64,000 nucleotides of DNA from an uncultured Collinsella sp. (GTDB lineage Bacteria > Actinomycetota > Coriobacteriia > Coriobacteriales > Coriobacteriaceae), in NCBI GenBank assembly GCA_958370785.1, contig CATXKN010000009.1:1-64000 (forward strand), written 5' to 3'. The notes under the pieces are model-generated. The model was not told the origin of the DNA and made no database searches. It saw nothing but the letters and a program-made list of their open reading frames with translations. Positions 42,396 through 52,757 of the stretch are shown piece by piece. Each line of letters begins with the position of its first letter. Within the stretch, counting starts at the first letter, position 1. The position numbers and the translations under genes were made by a program.

Positions 42396-42644
42396 TTACA
42401 CCAGTTTCACAGAGCCGACGGAGTTGTGATCTGCCTCGATGGCCTCCTCGTAGCCCTCGAGCGCATCGTGCGCCTCGTGCAGCGCAGACATGGCGGCCTC
42501 GAGCTTGGCGCCGATGCGCTCCATGTCAAAGTTCTCGGTCGCATGCAGCAGCTGATGGCTCCACTCGTGAGCGAGCTCAATGGTGTCGTCGACCTGCTTG
42601 ACGCTCATGGCAAGCTGGCTCATGTTCATTCCGACGTCATGCAT
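42396..42644 (-). CDS. Small helical protein of hyp operon, unknown
   Basis: An 82-residue, almost wholly alpha-helical acidic protein (VDDTIELAHEWSHQLLHATE, LEAAMSALHEAHDALEGYEE), with several His and Met residues. AAGGAGA seven bases before ATG 42644 supports translation. It is the first gene of the nikR-hyp operon with only one base before nikR, so it probably acts in nickel handling or hydrogenase assembly. No family is recognised. Confidence 0.7.
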   Translation of the reverse strand: MHDVGMNMSQLAMSVKQVDDTIELAHEWSHQLLHATENFDMERIGAKLEAAMSALHEAHDALEGYEEAIEADHNSVGSVKLV

Positions 42645-42712
42645 GGGAGTCTCCTTTTGTACGGGGCGATACGGTGGTTCAGATTCTACTACGCCCGCCT
42701 TGGGCGCCGCCG

Positions 42713-42753
42713 CATAAGAAAACGGGTGCGAGTCCGTCTGACCCGCACCCGTT
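42713..42753 (-). terminator. Terminator of thioredoxin gene
   Basis: On the minus strand AACGGGTGCG pairs with CGCACCCGTT (42721-42730 / 42744-42753) and is followed by TTTTCTT. It lies after the trx gene; 42757-42864 contains no other recognised feature. Confidence 0.8.
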
Positions 42754-42864
42754 CACTGGGGGCTGTTTGTGTCTACCATACTATCCGTGGTCGCATGCCT
42801 TGCGTTTGGCACTCCGGCGAGCGGTGCGAAACCGCTCATGGACGGCAGACAGGTAACAAGCGTA

Positions 42865-43185
42865 TTACAGATGTTTCTCCAGCAGTGCCTGAAGCCTTGC
42901 CTTGGGTAAGGCGCCGACCGAGCGGTCGACCTCCTCGCCGTTCTTAAAGACGATCAGCGTGGGGATGCTCATGACGCCAAACTTCATGGCCAGGTCCTGG
43001 TTGTCGTCGACGTTGCACTTGGCCACAGCCAGCTTGCCGGCCAGCTCGTCGGCAACCTCGTCTACGATGGGCGAGAGCGAGCGGCAGGGGCCACACCACG
43101 GGGCCCAAAAATCAACCAGTACGGGCAGGCTATCGTTGACGACAGCGTCGAAGTTCTCGGGGGTAATCTGCTTAATGTCAGCCAT
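42865..43185 (-). CDS. trxA: Thioredoxin
   Basis: A 106-residue thioredoxin. The redox motif WCGPC lies in VDFWAPWCGPCRSLSP, and the cis-proline region in GVMSIPTLIVFKNGE. Length and fold are those of TrxA. ATG 43185 with GGAGGT upstream is preferred to the longer ORF, which lacks thioredoxin-like sequence. Acts as general disulfide reductase in the cytosol. Monocistronic with its own terminator. Confidence 0.96.
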   Translation of the reverse strand: MADIKQITPENFDAVVNDSLPVLVDFWAPWCGPCRSLSPIVDEVADELAGKLAVAKCNVDDNQDLAMKFGVMSIPTLIVFKNGEEVDRSVGALPKARLQALLEKHL

Positions 43186-43321
43186 GGTGACCTCCATAAT
43201 GCGACGCGGCTCGGCCGCGTAAAACTCAGTACGACCGTGCTTATACCCAGCGGCTCGTAAAGCAACCACTCGCGGGCGGCTCTTTTATATAATGGTGGGC
43301 ACGCAAACGATTGGAGAGCGC

Positions 43322-43897
43322 ATGCCCACGTCACAAAGCCAGAAAAAAGAAGCCATCGCTCAGGCGACCGAGCAGGAGCTCGCATCGCTCGCGGGCCGTG
43401 GCGTGCGTATCGCGGGCAACGCGTGCTCGCCGATTGTGCTGGTCAAAGGCGATTTAGACGATGCCGAGCGTGCGGGTGGCGAGCTGGCTGCCGGCGCGGA
43501 TGGCGCCGCGTTGCGCAAGGCGCTCGGCGCTATCGGATATGCCCCCGAGGACTTTTGTGTGCTGGCAAGCGTTGCCGGCGCGGGCGACGGAGCGGTCGCG
43601 GCGGGCGAGGCCCTGACGTGCGACCTGTTCCGTGAGGCGCTGGAGACCTTGGACCCCGAGGCGGTGCTGCTGCTGGACAACAGTGCGGCCGATGTCATGC
43701 GCGAGACCTATGCCGATATGCTTGTGGCAATTGATGACTTTGACACCGCCATGCTTAAGCCCGGCCTGGTCGCCCATGTGCAGGGGCGCCGCGTGCTTGC
43801 GCTCGACGGTTTTGAGGCGGCGCTCACCGACAAGGCCGCCAAGCAGCGCATGTGGGCCTACATTAAGCAGCTGACCCCGGCGGCTGCACCGCTGTAG
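43322..43897 (+). CDS. Conserved hypothetical protein, 191 residues
   Basis: No family recognised. The protein is Ala-rich and soluble, with no signal peptide or membrane helix. It shows alternating helices and short strands (IVLVKGDLDDAERAGGEL, DFCVLASVAGAGDGAVAAGE, PEAVLLLDNSAADVMRETY, and a Lys-rich end). GGAGAG precedes ATG 43322. It is divergent from thioredoxin and convergent with the histidine kinase. Codon use matches neighbours, supporting a real gene. Confidence 0.7.
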   Translation: MPTSQSQKKEAIAQATEQELASLAGRGVRIAGNACSPIVLVKGDLDDAERAGGELAAGADGAALRKALGAIGYAPEDFCVLASVAGAGDGAVAAGEALTCDLFREALETLDPEAVLLLDNSAADVMRETYADMLVAIDDFDTAMLKPGLVAHVQGRRVLALDGFEAALTDKAAKQRMWAYIKQLTPAAAPL

Positions 43898-43915
43898 CGA
43901 GGCTGGCGGCAGCCC

Positions 43916-45193
43916 CTACATTACGGCGCGCAGCTCAAACCGGTCGCCGTTAATGCGGAACTGGCAGTTGCCGTTCATACGCTCGACGGCAAGCTTAATG
44001 CTCTTGGTGCCAAAGCCGTGCCCAGTGTGCTGAGCCACGGGCATGCCGTCGACCATGTGCGGCGCACGGCCAAACGTGTTGGAAACCAGCAATAGAAGCT
44101 GACCGTCTTCGTAGCGAAGGTCCAGGTCGACAAACCGCTTGCCTTCGGGGGCGGCGCTCGCCGCGGCGATGGCATTGTCCAGGGCGTTCGATACCACGCT
44201 GAACAGATCGACATCGCCCACGTGGACGGTTTCGGGCACGGCGGCGCGCAGGTCGGCGGTGATGCCGCGCGCGTTGATGTCCGCGGAAAGCGACGAGAGC
44301 GCAATGTTGACCGTTTCGTTGGCGCAGTAGCGGCGCACGGCGGTGCGGTCGTTGGTCTCGCAGAGCGCGTCGATGCGCTCGAGCGCCTCATCGGTGTGAC
44401 CCTCTTCGATCAGGGCCGCTAGACCGCGCAGGTAGTGGCGCATGTCGTGACGGAGAACCGAGAGCTCGCGTCCGGACTGGCGCCAGGCTTCGAGCTCTTT
44501 GATGGCCGCGCTGTCGCGGGTCGCGAGCATCCAGCGCTCGCGCTCGGCGATTTCCTTTGCCTCGTATTCGCGAAGGTAGACGGCAAGAAACATAAGGTAG
44601 AAGGCGCAGAGGGCGAACGCCAAAAACTCAACGGTTACCACCGAGCCCGAGTGGAAGAGCGTGGTGTAGACGTTGGTGGCGTAGTCGAAGATGTAGTAGA
44701 CGAGCGGCAGGATGAGCAGAATCTCCAACTCGGTGGGGCTTTTGATCGCTAGGCGGAGGCCAATGTCGCTTGCCCAATGCAGCAAGACGGCAAAGACGCC
44801 GAGCGTGGTGATGATGCGCGCCACGTAGTACGCGACTTGCGAATCGGTGGCGGCGAATGCGGCGATGCCCATCCAGTTGCTAAACTGGCAGCTCAGGTAG
44901 GCACTGGTAACGCCCAGGATGGCGAGCAGCGGACTCAGGCGATAGCGTACGCACAGGTAGACGACAAGCGGCAGATGCACGACGAGCGGATAGACCTGTC
45001 GGGCAAACAGCTCACCACCGACGAGGTTGGCAATCGCAAAAGCGGTGCCGGTTACGGCGCCGACCCCCACCAGTTCGAGCGAATGGCGGCGGTTGATCTC
45101 GATACCGCACAGCGCCGCCGAGGCAAAGACGCCAAAGAGCAACGTCGTCGCATGGTGGATTGCCCAAAGTACCAGTTCTGCCGAGGACAGCAT
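43916..45193 (-). CDS. Sensor histidine kinase, AgrC/GHKL type
   Basis: A 425-residue membrane kinase. Residues 1-215 contain about six transmembrane helices as in peptide-sensing AgrC-like kinases. The phospho-acceptor His lies in VLRHDMRHYLRGLAAL. The GHKL ATPase has the N box VVSNALDNAIAAAS and a G box HTGHGFGTKSIKLAVERMNG. Its ATG at 45193 overlaps the response-regulator stop by one base, so the two are translated together. No peptide precursor or AgrB-like gene is seen nearby, so the signal is unknown. Confidence 0.9.
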   Translation of the reverse strand: MLSSAELVLWAIHHATTLLFGVFASAALCGIEINRRHSLELVGVGAVTGTAFAIANLVGGELFARQVYPLVVHLPLVVYLCVRYRLSPLLAILGVTSAYLSCQFSNWMGIAAFAATDSQVAYYVARIITTLGVFAVLLHWASDIGLRLAIKSPTELEILLILPLVYYIFDYATNVYTTLFHSGSVVTVEFLAFALCAFYLMFLAVYLREYEAKEIAERERWMLATRDSAAIKELEAWRQSGRELSVLRHDMRHYLRGLAALIEEGHTDEALERIDALCETNDRTAVRRYCANETVNIALSSLSADINARGITADLRAAVPETVHVGDVDLFSVVSNALDNAIAAASAAPEGKRFVDLDLRYEDGQLLLLVSNTFGRAPHMVDGMPVAQHTGHGFGTKSIKLAVERMNGNCQFRINGDRFELRAVM

Positions 45194-45915
45194 TAGCGTC
45201 TCCCGCCCTCGAACCGCACCGCAAAGTAGGCGTCTTGGAATCCCTGCTTGCAGCTGCGCGCGAGCGGTATGCACGCGCCCGAGCGCATGACGATTTCCGT
45301 GCGATTGAAGTGGTCGATGTTGCGCAGATTGACCTGGTAGCTGCGGTGGCACTTAAAGAAGGTCGCGTTTTGGGCCAGCCGGTCCTCGATGCTGCGGAAC
45401 GGCTCGAGCGCCTCGATATCGCGGCCATCGCGCAGGTGGAAGATCACGTGCTTGTTGCGAGCCTCGGCATATTCGATATCGGATAGGCGCAGGGCATGGT
45501 AGCCAAAGGACGTCTTGATGACGAGCTCGTCGATCGCTGCCGGACGCAGGCTTGACAGCTCGTCGAGCAGTTGCGCCACGCGCTCGTAGGTCACGGGTTT
45601 GAGCAGGTAGTCGAAGGCGCGGACCTCGTAGGACTCAAGCGCGAACTCGGGCGATGAGGTCAGAAACACCAAGCGCACGGCGGTATCGGATTGGCGCAGC
45701 TCGCGGGCGGTATCCATGCCGTTGACGAGCGGCATGATCATGTCGAGCATGATAATGTCGGCGCGCGATGCGGCATGGCGTGCCAGCAGGTCTTCGCCGC
45801 GCGTAACGAGTGCAACATCGACCGCCGTACCCGTCTCGGTCGACCAGCGGTTGATCATGCGGTGCAGGTTATCTAGAAAGGCGACGTCGTCGTCGCAGGC
45901 GATGATTTTGAGCAT
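45193..45915 (-). CDS. LytTR-family response regulator
   Basis: A 240-residue regulator. The receiver domain shows CDDD near the start, phospho-Asp in IIMLDMIMPLVNGMD, and Lys in FDYLLKPVTYERV. The C-terminal LytTR DNA-binding domain is visible in IEYAEARNKHVIFHL and FFKCHRSYQVNLRNIDHF. LytTR proteins bind direct repeats in promoters of secreted or quorum genes. ATG 45915 follows AGGGGG; the longer frame adds sequence before the receiver without family match. Confidence 0.93.
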   Translation of the reverse strand: MLKIIACDDDVAFLDNLHRMINRWSTETGTAVDVALVTRGEDLLARHAASRADIIMLDMIMPLVNGMDTARELRQSDTAVRLVFLTSSPEFALESYEVRAFDYLLKPVTYERVAQLLDELSSLRPAAIDELVIKTSFGYHALRLSDIEYAEARNKHVIFHLRDGRDIEALEPFRSIEDRLAQNATFFKCHRSYQVNLRNIDHFNRTEIVMRSGACIPLARSCKQGFQDAYFAVRFEGGRR

Positions 45916-46102
45916 ATTGGGCCCCCTTAGTACCTCGATTTTGCCACATCGTGCACGCGCCACCCGCGGGGGTGCGTTCCATTTGCGCCCCACGGTACGC
46001 AACTCGCGCCGAGCGGTATTGCGGTGGCGAAAGATGTCTCCTGTGCTATCGAGAGCTCAACTATCCTCAGCTTGCCAGTTCGAAAATGGACCCGCCGCAT
46101 GA

Positions 46103-46167
46103 TTGAATCTTTAATTCAACTTTACACCTGGCTTTACAGCTGTCTTGTCAGCTGTAAAGCCAGGTGT
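46103..46167 (+). promoter_or_regulatory. Palindromes before nadA, candidate NiaR operator
   Basis: ACACCTGGCTTTACAGCTG (46124-46142) is the exact reverse complement of 46149-46167, loop TCTTGT. A shorter repeat TTGAAT/ATTCAA (46103-46119) precedes it. The NAD-responsive regulator NiaR is the last gene of this operon, so the site is the obvious operator candidate. A terminator or repeat is the alternative. Confidence 0.5.
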
Positions 46168-46208
46168 CATACTAAAGCCCCAAGATTCGCCAAAAGAGAG
46201 GGGCCTTG

Positions 46209-47234
46209 ATGGCACAGAGCGCGAACACGGATGCATCGGAGCTTGCACGCGATATCGCGGCCGGCCTGGCATCGGCAACGACGGCAACGGAGCGCGCGGC
46301 ATTGGTGCCCGCAGAGCTCGTCGAGGCCATTCAGCAACTAAAAACCCAACGTGACGCGGTGATCCTGGCGCACTACTATGTGGCGCCCGAGGTCCAGGCT
46401 GTAGCCGATTACGTCGGCGACAGCTTCTACCTGGCAAAGCTCGCTAAGAGCCTGCCGCAGCAGACCATCGTGTTGTGCGGCGTGGAGTTTATGGGCGAAA
46501 GCGCCAAGCTGCTCAATCCCACCAAGACCGTGCTGCTGCCCGAGCCGGGTGCGGACTGCCCCATGGCGCACATGGTCAAGCGCGAGACGGTCGATGCAGC
46601 GCGCGCCGAGTATGGCGACGACCTGGCCGTGGTGTGCTACGTCAACTCGACGGTCGAGATCAAGAGCTGGAGTGACGTGTGCGTTACCAGCTCTAACGCC
46701 GTCAAGATCGTCTCCGAGCTGCCGCAACAGCACATTTTGTTCATTCCCGACCAGAACCTGGGCCGCTTTGTGGCCGAGCAGGTGCCCCAAAAGCACGTCA
46801 TCCTCAACAACGGCTACTGCCCGCGTCATCACATCATCACCGTCGAGCAGATCGTCGACGCGCAGGAGGCGCACCCCGACGCGCTCGTGCTGGCGCACCC
46901 CGAGTGCAAGGCCGACGTCCTGGCCGAGGCCGACTACATCGGCTCTACTGCCGGCATCATCAAGTATGCCGAGGAGTCGGACGCCAGCGAGTTCATCATC
47001 GTGACGGTCCGCGGCGTGCTCTACGAGCTCGAGCGCCGCTGCCAGGGCACTGGCAAGAAGTTCTACTTCCCTGCGGTGCAGCCCACCTGCGTCAACATGG
47101 ATCTCATCACGCTCGAAAAGCTCGTGCGCTGCCTGGAGACGGGCGAGGGCGAGGTGCAGATTGGCGTGTCGGATGAGGCCGCCGATCAGGCCAAGCTCAC
47201 GCTCGACCGCATGCTCGAGTACGCGGCGCGCTAG
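46209..47234 (+). CDS. nadA: Quinolinate synthase
   Basis: A 341-residue [4Fe-4S] enzyme condensing iminoaspartate with dihydroxyacetone phosphate to quinolinate, in de novo NAD synthesis. The three cluster cysteines are in CYVNSTVEIK, LAHPECKADV and QPTCVNM. ILAHYYVAPEVQ and FIPDQNLGRFVA are NadA signatures. ATG 46209 follows GAGAGGGG. First gene of the operon. Confidence 0.97.
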   Translation: MAQSANTDASELARDIAAGLASATTATERAALVPAELVEAIQQLKTQRDAVILAHYYVAPEVQAVADYVGDSFYLAKLAKSLPQQTIVLCGVEFMGESAKLLNPTKTVLLPEPGADCPMAHMVKRETVDAARAEYGDDLAVVCYVNSTVEIKSWSDVCVTSSNAVKIVSELPQQHILFIPDQNLGRFVAEQVPQKHVILNNGYCPRHHIITVEQIVDAQEAHPDALVLAHPECKADVLAEADYIGSTAGIIKYAEESDASEFIIVTVRGVLYELERRCQGTGKKFYFPAVQPTCVNMDLITLEKLVRCLETGEGEVQIGVSDEAADQAKLTLDRMLEYAAR

Positions 47235-47238
47235 AACG

Positions 47239-47272
47239 ATGTGACATGAGGGGCGGTCCCTTATGCCACATT
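47239..47272. repeat. Diverged TGTGACAAAGGGAC-family palindrome in nad operon
   Basis: ATGTGACATGAGGG pairs imperfectly with CCCTTATGCCACAT around GCGGT. It is related to the perfect palindrome at 4699-4733 and lies between nadA and nadB. Confidence 0.65.
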
Positions 47273-47290
47273 ACAAGGGAGAGGATTCCT

Positions 47291-48667
47291 GTGGAAACCA
47301 AACAATACCCCGATTTGGAGTGTGACGTTGTCATTGCCGGTTGCGGCGTGGCGGGCTTGTATGCGGCTCTCAATCTGCCGACGAGCACGCGCGTGATCAT
47401 GCTTTCCAAGGGTGCTGTCGACGAGTGCGACTCGATGCTCGCACAGGGCGGAATCTGCGTGCTGCCCGAAGGCTCGGACTACGATGCCTTCTTTGAGGAC
47501 ACCATGCACGCCGGCCATTACGAGAACCGCCGCGAGAGTGTTGACATCATGATTCGCTCGAGCCGCTCGGTCATCAACGACCTGCTGGCCATGGGCGTGG
47601 ACTTTGAGCGCAAGGCCGACGACAGCCTCGACTTTACCCGCGAGGGCGCGCACAGCCGCCCGCGCATCGCCTTCCATGCCGATATTACGGGCAAGGAAAT
47701 TACGACCAAGCTGCTCCAGGCTGTCCGCAAGCTGGATAACGTGCAGATTCTCGAACACGTTGCCATGACCGACATCCTGACCGCCGAGCGCGATGACGCC
47801 ACGGTGTGCACCGGCGCCGTCGCCGTCGCCGTGGACGAGGACGATTCAGCTCGCCCCGCCGACGAGCTGGCAAATGCCGCTGAGGGCGTGCATGTCGGTA
47901 AGCCGTTTAAGATCCATGCCCGCCATACGCTGTGGGCGACGGGCGGCATCGGTGGCGTATACGACCACTCGACCAACTACCCGCAGCTCACGGGCGACGC
48001 CTGCTACATCGCTCAGGAGCATGGCATTAGGATGGAGCACCTGGACTACGTGCAGATCCATCCCACGGGACTGTTCTCGCCGCAGCCGGGACGCACGTTT
48101 CTGATCAGCGAAAGCTGCCGCGGCGAGGGCGCGATTTTGCTCAATGCCGCTGGCGAGCGTTTTACCGACGAGCTGCAGCCGCGCGACGTGGTCGCCGCCG
48201 CTATTCGCGAGCAGATGAAGCAGGACGGCACCGAGCACGAGTGGCTGAGCTTTGCCCCCGTCGAGCGCGACGTGGTGACCGGGCACTTTGCCAATATCCG
48301 CGCGCGCTGCCTGGAGGACGGCCGCGACATCCTGGACGAGCCCATTCCCGTCACTCCCACGCAGCACTACTTTATGGGCGGCGTATGGGTCGACAAGGAC
48401 GGCCGCACCTCGATGCCCGAGCTCTACGCCGCCGGCGAGACGGCCTGCAATGGCGTGCACGGCAAGAACCGCCTGGCTTCTAACAGCCTGCTCGAGGCAC
48501 TGGTCTGGGGCCGCCGCGCCGCGTGGTACATGCGCACCGGCGAGTCGCTGGCCGTGGAGCAGGCCGGTGAGCCCGCGCTTGACGGGCGTCACCGCGCCCT
48601 GAGCGCCGATGCCCTTGCAATCGATGATTTGGCCCGTGCCGCCGGCACGCAGGCCGTGGAGGAGTAG
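47291..48667 (+). CDS. nadB: L-aspartate oxidase
   Basis: A 458-residue FAD enzyme oxidising L-aspartate to iminoaspartate. The dinucleotide-binding motif is DVVIAGCGVAGLYAALNL; SMLAQGGICV, HPTGLF, SESCRGEGAILLN and the C-terminal NGVHGKNRLASNSLLEALV are family blocks. GTG 47291 with GGGAGAGGA upstream fits the N-terminus just before the FAD motif. The protein is shorter than E. coli NadB because the C-terminal helical domain is reduced. Confidence 0.95.
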   Translation: METKQYPDLECDVVIAGCGVAGLYAALNLPTSTRVIMLSKGAVDECDSMLAQGGICVLPEGSDYDAFFEDTMHAGHYENRRESVDIMIRSSRSVINDLLAMGVDFERKADDSLDFTREGAHSRPRIAFHADITGKEITTKLLQAVRKLDNVQILEHVAMTDILTAERDDATVCTGAVAVAVDEDDSARPADELANAAEGVHVGKPFKIHARHTLWATGGIGGVYDHSTNYPQLTGDACYIAQEHGIRMEHLDYVQIHPTGLFSPQPGRTFLISESCRGEGAILLNAAGERFTDELQPRDVVAAAIREQMKQDGTEHEWLSFAPVERDVVTGHFANIRARCLEDGRDILDEPIPVTPTQHYFMGGVWVDKDGRTSMPELYAAGETACNGVHGKNRLASNSLLEALVWGRRAAWYMRTGESLAVEQAGEPALDGRHRALSADALAIDDLARAAGTQAVEE

Positions 48668-48670
48668 ACC

Positions 48671-49531
48671 ATGAATCCCATTACCATGAAGCTCGTCGTC
48701 GATGATCTGATTTTGCAGGCTCTGCGCGAGGACATCACGTTTGAGGACGTGAGTACGGCGAGCGTGTGCCCCACGGCGCGCCCCGCCACGGTGGAGCTCA
48801 TCGCCAAGGCCGACGGCATTATCGCCGGCCTGGACGTATTCGCCCGCACCTTTGATCTGCTGGATCCGCAGAGTTCGGTGCTGTTTGATGTTGCTGACGG
48901 TGACGAGGTACACGCCGGCGATCACGTGGGCCAGGTGCGCGGCGACGCGCGCGTGCTGCTTTCGGGCGAGCGCGTGGCGCTCAACTACCTGCAGCGCATG
49001 AGCGGCATCGCTACTTACACACATCGGATGGCGGCTGCGCTCGTGGGTACCAAGACCGTGCTTGTCGACACGCGCAAGACCACGCCGGGCATGCGTGTCT
49101 TCGAGAAGGCCGCAGTCGAGATCGGCGGTGGCAGCAACCACCGTTACAACCTGTCGACGGCTGTCATGCTTAAGGACAACCACATCGACGCCGCCGGTGG
49201 TGTGGCACGCGCGATTGAGATGGCTCGCGCCCATGCGTCGTTTACCACGACGGTCGAGATCGAGTGCGAGAGCCTGGATATGGTGCGCGAGGCCGTGGAG
49301 GCCGGTGCCGATATCATCATGTTCGACAACATGACCCACGACGACATGGCTGCCGCGATTGAGCTTATCGCCGGTCGTGCCAAGACCGAGTGCTCGGGCA
49401 ACGTGGACACCAACAATATCCGCGCGCTCGCCGACCTGGGCGTTGACTTTATCAGCTCGGGGGCGTTGACGCACTCTGCGCCGATTCTCGACCTCTCGCT
49501 TAAGCACCTGCGTCTGTTGGACGGTAAATAA
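48671..49531 (+). CDS. nadC: Nicotinate-nucleotide pyrophosphorylase (carboxylating)
   Basis: A 286-residue enzyme forming nicotinate mononucleotide from quinolinate and PRPP. Signatures are LREDITFEDVST, SGERVALNYLQRMSGIAT, VDTRKTTPGMRVFEK, GGGSNHRYNLS and MLKDNHI. It starts three bases after nadB and its stop overlaps the niaR start by one base (TAATG). Confidence 0.97.
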   Translation: MNPITMKLVVDDLILQALREDITFEDVSTASVCPTARPATVELIAKADGIIAGLDVFARTFDLLDPQSSVLFDVADGDEVHAGDHVGQVRGDARVLLSGERVALNYLQRMSGIATYTHRMAAALVGTKTVLVDTRKTTPGMRVFEKAAVEIGGGSNHRYNLSTAVMLKDNHIDAAGGVARAIEMARAHASFTTTVEIECESLDMVREAVEAGADIIMFDNMTHDDMAAAIELIAGRAKTECSGNVDTNNIRALADLGVDFISSGALTHSAPILDLSLKHLRLLDGK

Positions 49532-50076
49532 TGGACGCCCGCGAGCGTCGCCGTGCCATCATGGGCGTGCTCGAGCGAGCCAAAGATCCTGTCTCGGGCA
49601 GTGCGCTTGCCCGCGAGGTGGGCGTGAGCCGTCAGGTCGTGGTGCAGGACATCGCCCTGCTGCGCGCCGACGGGCACGATATCGTCGCCACCAATCGCGG
49701 CTATGTACTACAGGAGGCGCCGAGCAGCCCGGCTGTGCCCACGCGTCTGGTCAAGGTACGCCATGGCGTGGAGCAGGCGGGCGATGAGCTCACGAGCATC
49801 GTCGACGCGGGCGGTGCCGTGCTCAACGTGATCGTCAACCACCGCGTGTACGGCAAGATCACGGCCGACCTGGACATCCGCAATCGTCGCGATGTTGAGC
49901 GCTACCTGCACGATATCGAGAGCGGCAAGAGCTTTCCGCTGCTGACGGTGACCAGCGGCTATCACTTCCATCGCATTGCGGCAGAAGACGAGCAAACTCT
50001 CGACGAGATCGAGACCATGCTCAAGGAAAAGGGCTATCTGGCAGATCTGATGCCCTACGAAGATGACCTGTCCTAG
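49531..50076 (+). CDS. niaR: NAD-biosynthesis repressor NiaR
   Basis: A 181-residue regulator with an N-terminal winged helix (ALAREVGVSRQVVVQDIALL) and a C-terminal 3H domain. The three conserved histidines are in VKVRHGVEQAG, IVNHRVYGK and SGYHFHRI. Family members repress NAD synthesis or niacin uptake genes in response to niacin. It is the last gene of nadABC, suggesting autoregulation through the palindrome before nadA. Confidence 0.92.
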   Translation: MDARERRRAIMGVLERAKDPVSGSALAREVGVSRQVVVQDIALLRADGHDIVATNRGYVLQEAPSSPAVPTRLVKVRHGVEQAGDELTSIVDAGGAVLNVIVNHRVYGKITADLDIRNRRDVERYLHDIESGKSFPLLTVTSGYHFHRIAAEDEQTLDEIETMLKEKGYLADLMPYEDDLS

Positions 50077-50089
50077 TAACGACGAATGC

Positions 50090-50127
50090 AAAAGGAGGCC
50101 TCCGCGGCGATGCGGAGGCCTCCTTTT
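50090..50127 (+). terminator. Terminator after niaR
   Basis: AAAAGGAGGCCTCCGC (50090-50105) pairs with GCGGAGGCCTCCTTTT (50112-50127). Confidence 0.92.
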
Positions 50128-50167
50128 TGTGCACGGTGTACTTGTGAGTGTGCAAGTGGGGGAGTTG

Positions 50168-50353
50168 TTACTCCTCGACGATCTCGGTGATCGCGCCGGC
50201 GGGGCAAGCGTCCTGGCAAGCGCCACAGGCGACGCAGGAATCCTCGTCAGCGACGGTAGCGACGTCCTGGAGCTCCAGAACGCCAGCGGGGCAGGAGTCG
50301 ACGCAAACGCCACAAGCGATGCACTCGTCGGCATCAATTACGGGATGAGCCAT
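50168..50353 (-). CDS. 2[4Fe-4S] ferredoxin
   Basis: A 61-residue ferredoxin with two cluster motifs, CIACGVCVDSCP and CVACGACQDACP, the classic clostridial-type arrangement. A cytosolic low-potential electron carrier. ATG 50353 follows AGAGGA and gives the normal length; the upstream frame is not family-like. Convergent with niaR. Confidence 0.96.
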   Translation of the reverse strand: MAHPVIDADECIACGVCVDSCPAGVLELQDVATVADEDSCVACGACQDACPAGAITEIVEE

Positions 50354-50726
50354 GGTAGTTTCCTCTCTGTTGACCGACGCTACAGGCGATGCGCGTCGGT
50401 TTGATTCGGGCAAAAACATACCACGGGAGCGACCGTTTGCAATACCCTCTGACCGGCATCTTCATACCGTTCGCCGAGTATGCCGCGGCTTACTAAAAAA
50501 CATGCAGGTGAGGCCGTTGAGCTGCGCAAATGTTAGCTATAGGTGACTTGAAATATAGGGCGATTGAGCGTGCTTGCGGAAACCGCATCCCGTAATCCAC
50601 GTCCAAAACGGGACACGGCTTCAGGCTCGCACCTCAGTCAACTCTACATAGACCTCAATAGATCTGCCGAGAACTCAAACAGTGCATCTACCTGCGCATT
50701 TGCGAACCTAAACTCTCGACAATAAG

Positions 50727-50760
50727 AAATCTTATATGAATTGACTTAGATTTTGTATAT
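50727..50760 (+). promoter_or_regulatory. Heat-shock element before dnaK
   Basis: AAATCTTATAT (50727-50737) and GACTTAGATTT (50743-50753) enclose an AAATCT-N15-AGATTT inverted repeat, followed by TATATT. The same element with the same spacing precedes clpB (60094). It is likely an HspR operator and promoter; CIRCE and classical HAIR are absent. Bases 50420-50726 hold no gene. Confidence 0.6.
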
Positions 50761-50862
50761 TCCGGCCCATAAGGGGATACACTACATCCTGAAAGACAAG
50801 CCGAAGCGCCGCGCGACAGACCGTCGAGGCGGCGCGAACGCAAAAGAGAGAGGGAATTTCTA

Positions 50863-52755
<1,893 letters not shown>

Positions 52756-52757
52756 TC

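Noticed and set aside
42757..42864. Possible tRNA-like sequence downstream of trx
   Set aside because: Short GC-rich complementary bits exist but no T-loop GTTCRA or acceptor stem could be found.
50420..50862. CIRCE or classical HAIR operator before dnaK
   Set aside because: Neither TTAGCACTC-N9-GAGTGCTAA nor CTTGAGT-N7-ACTCAAG is present; a different element is reported instead.
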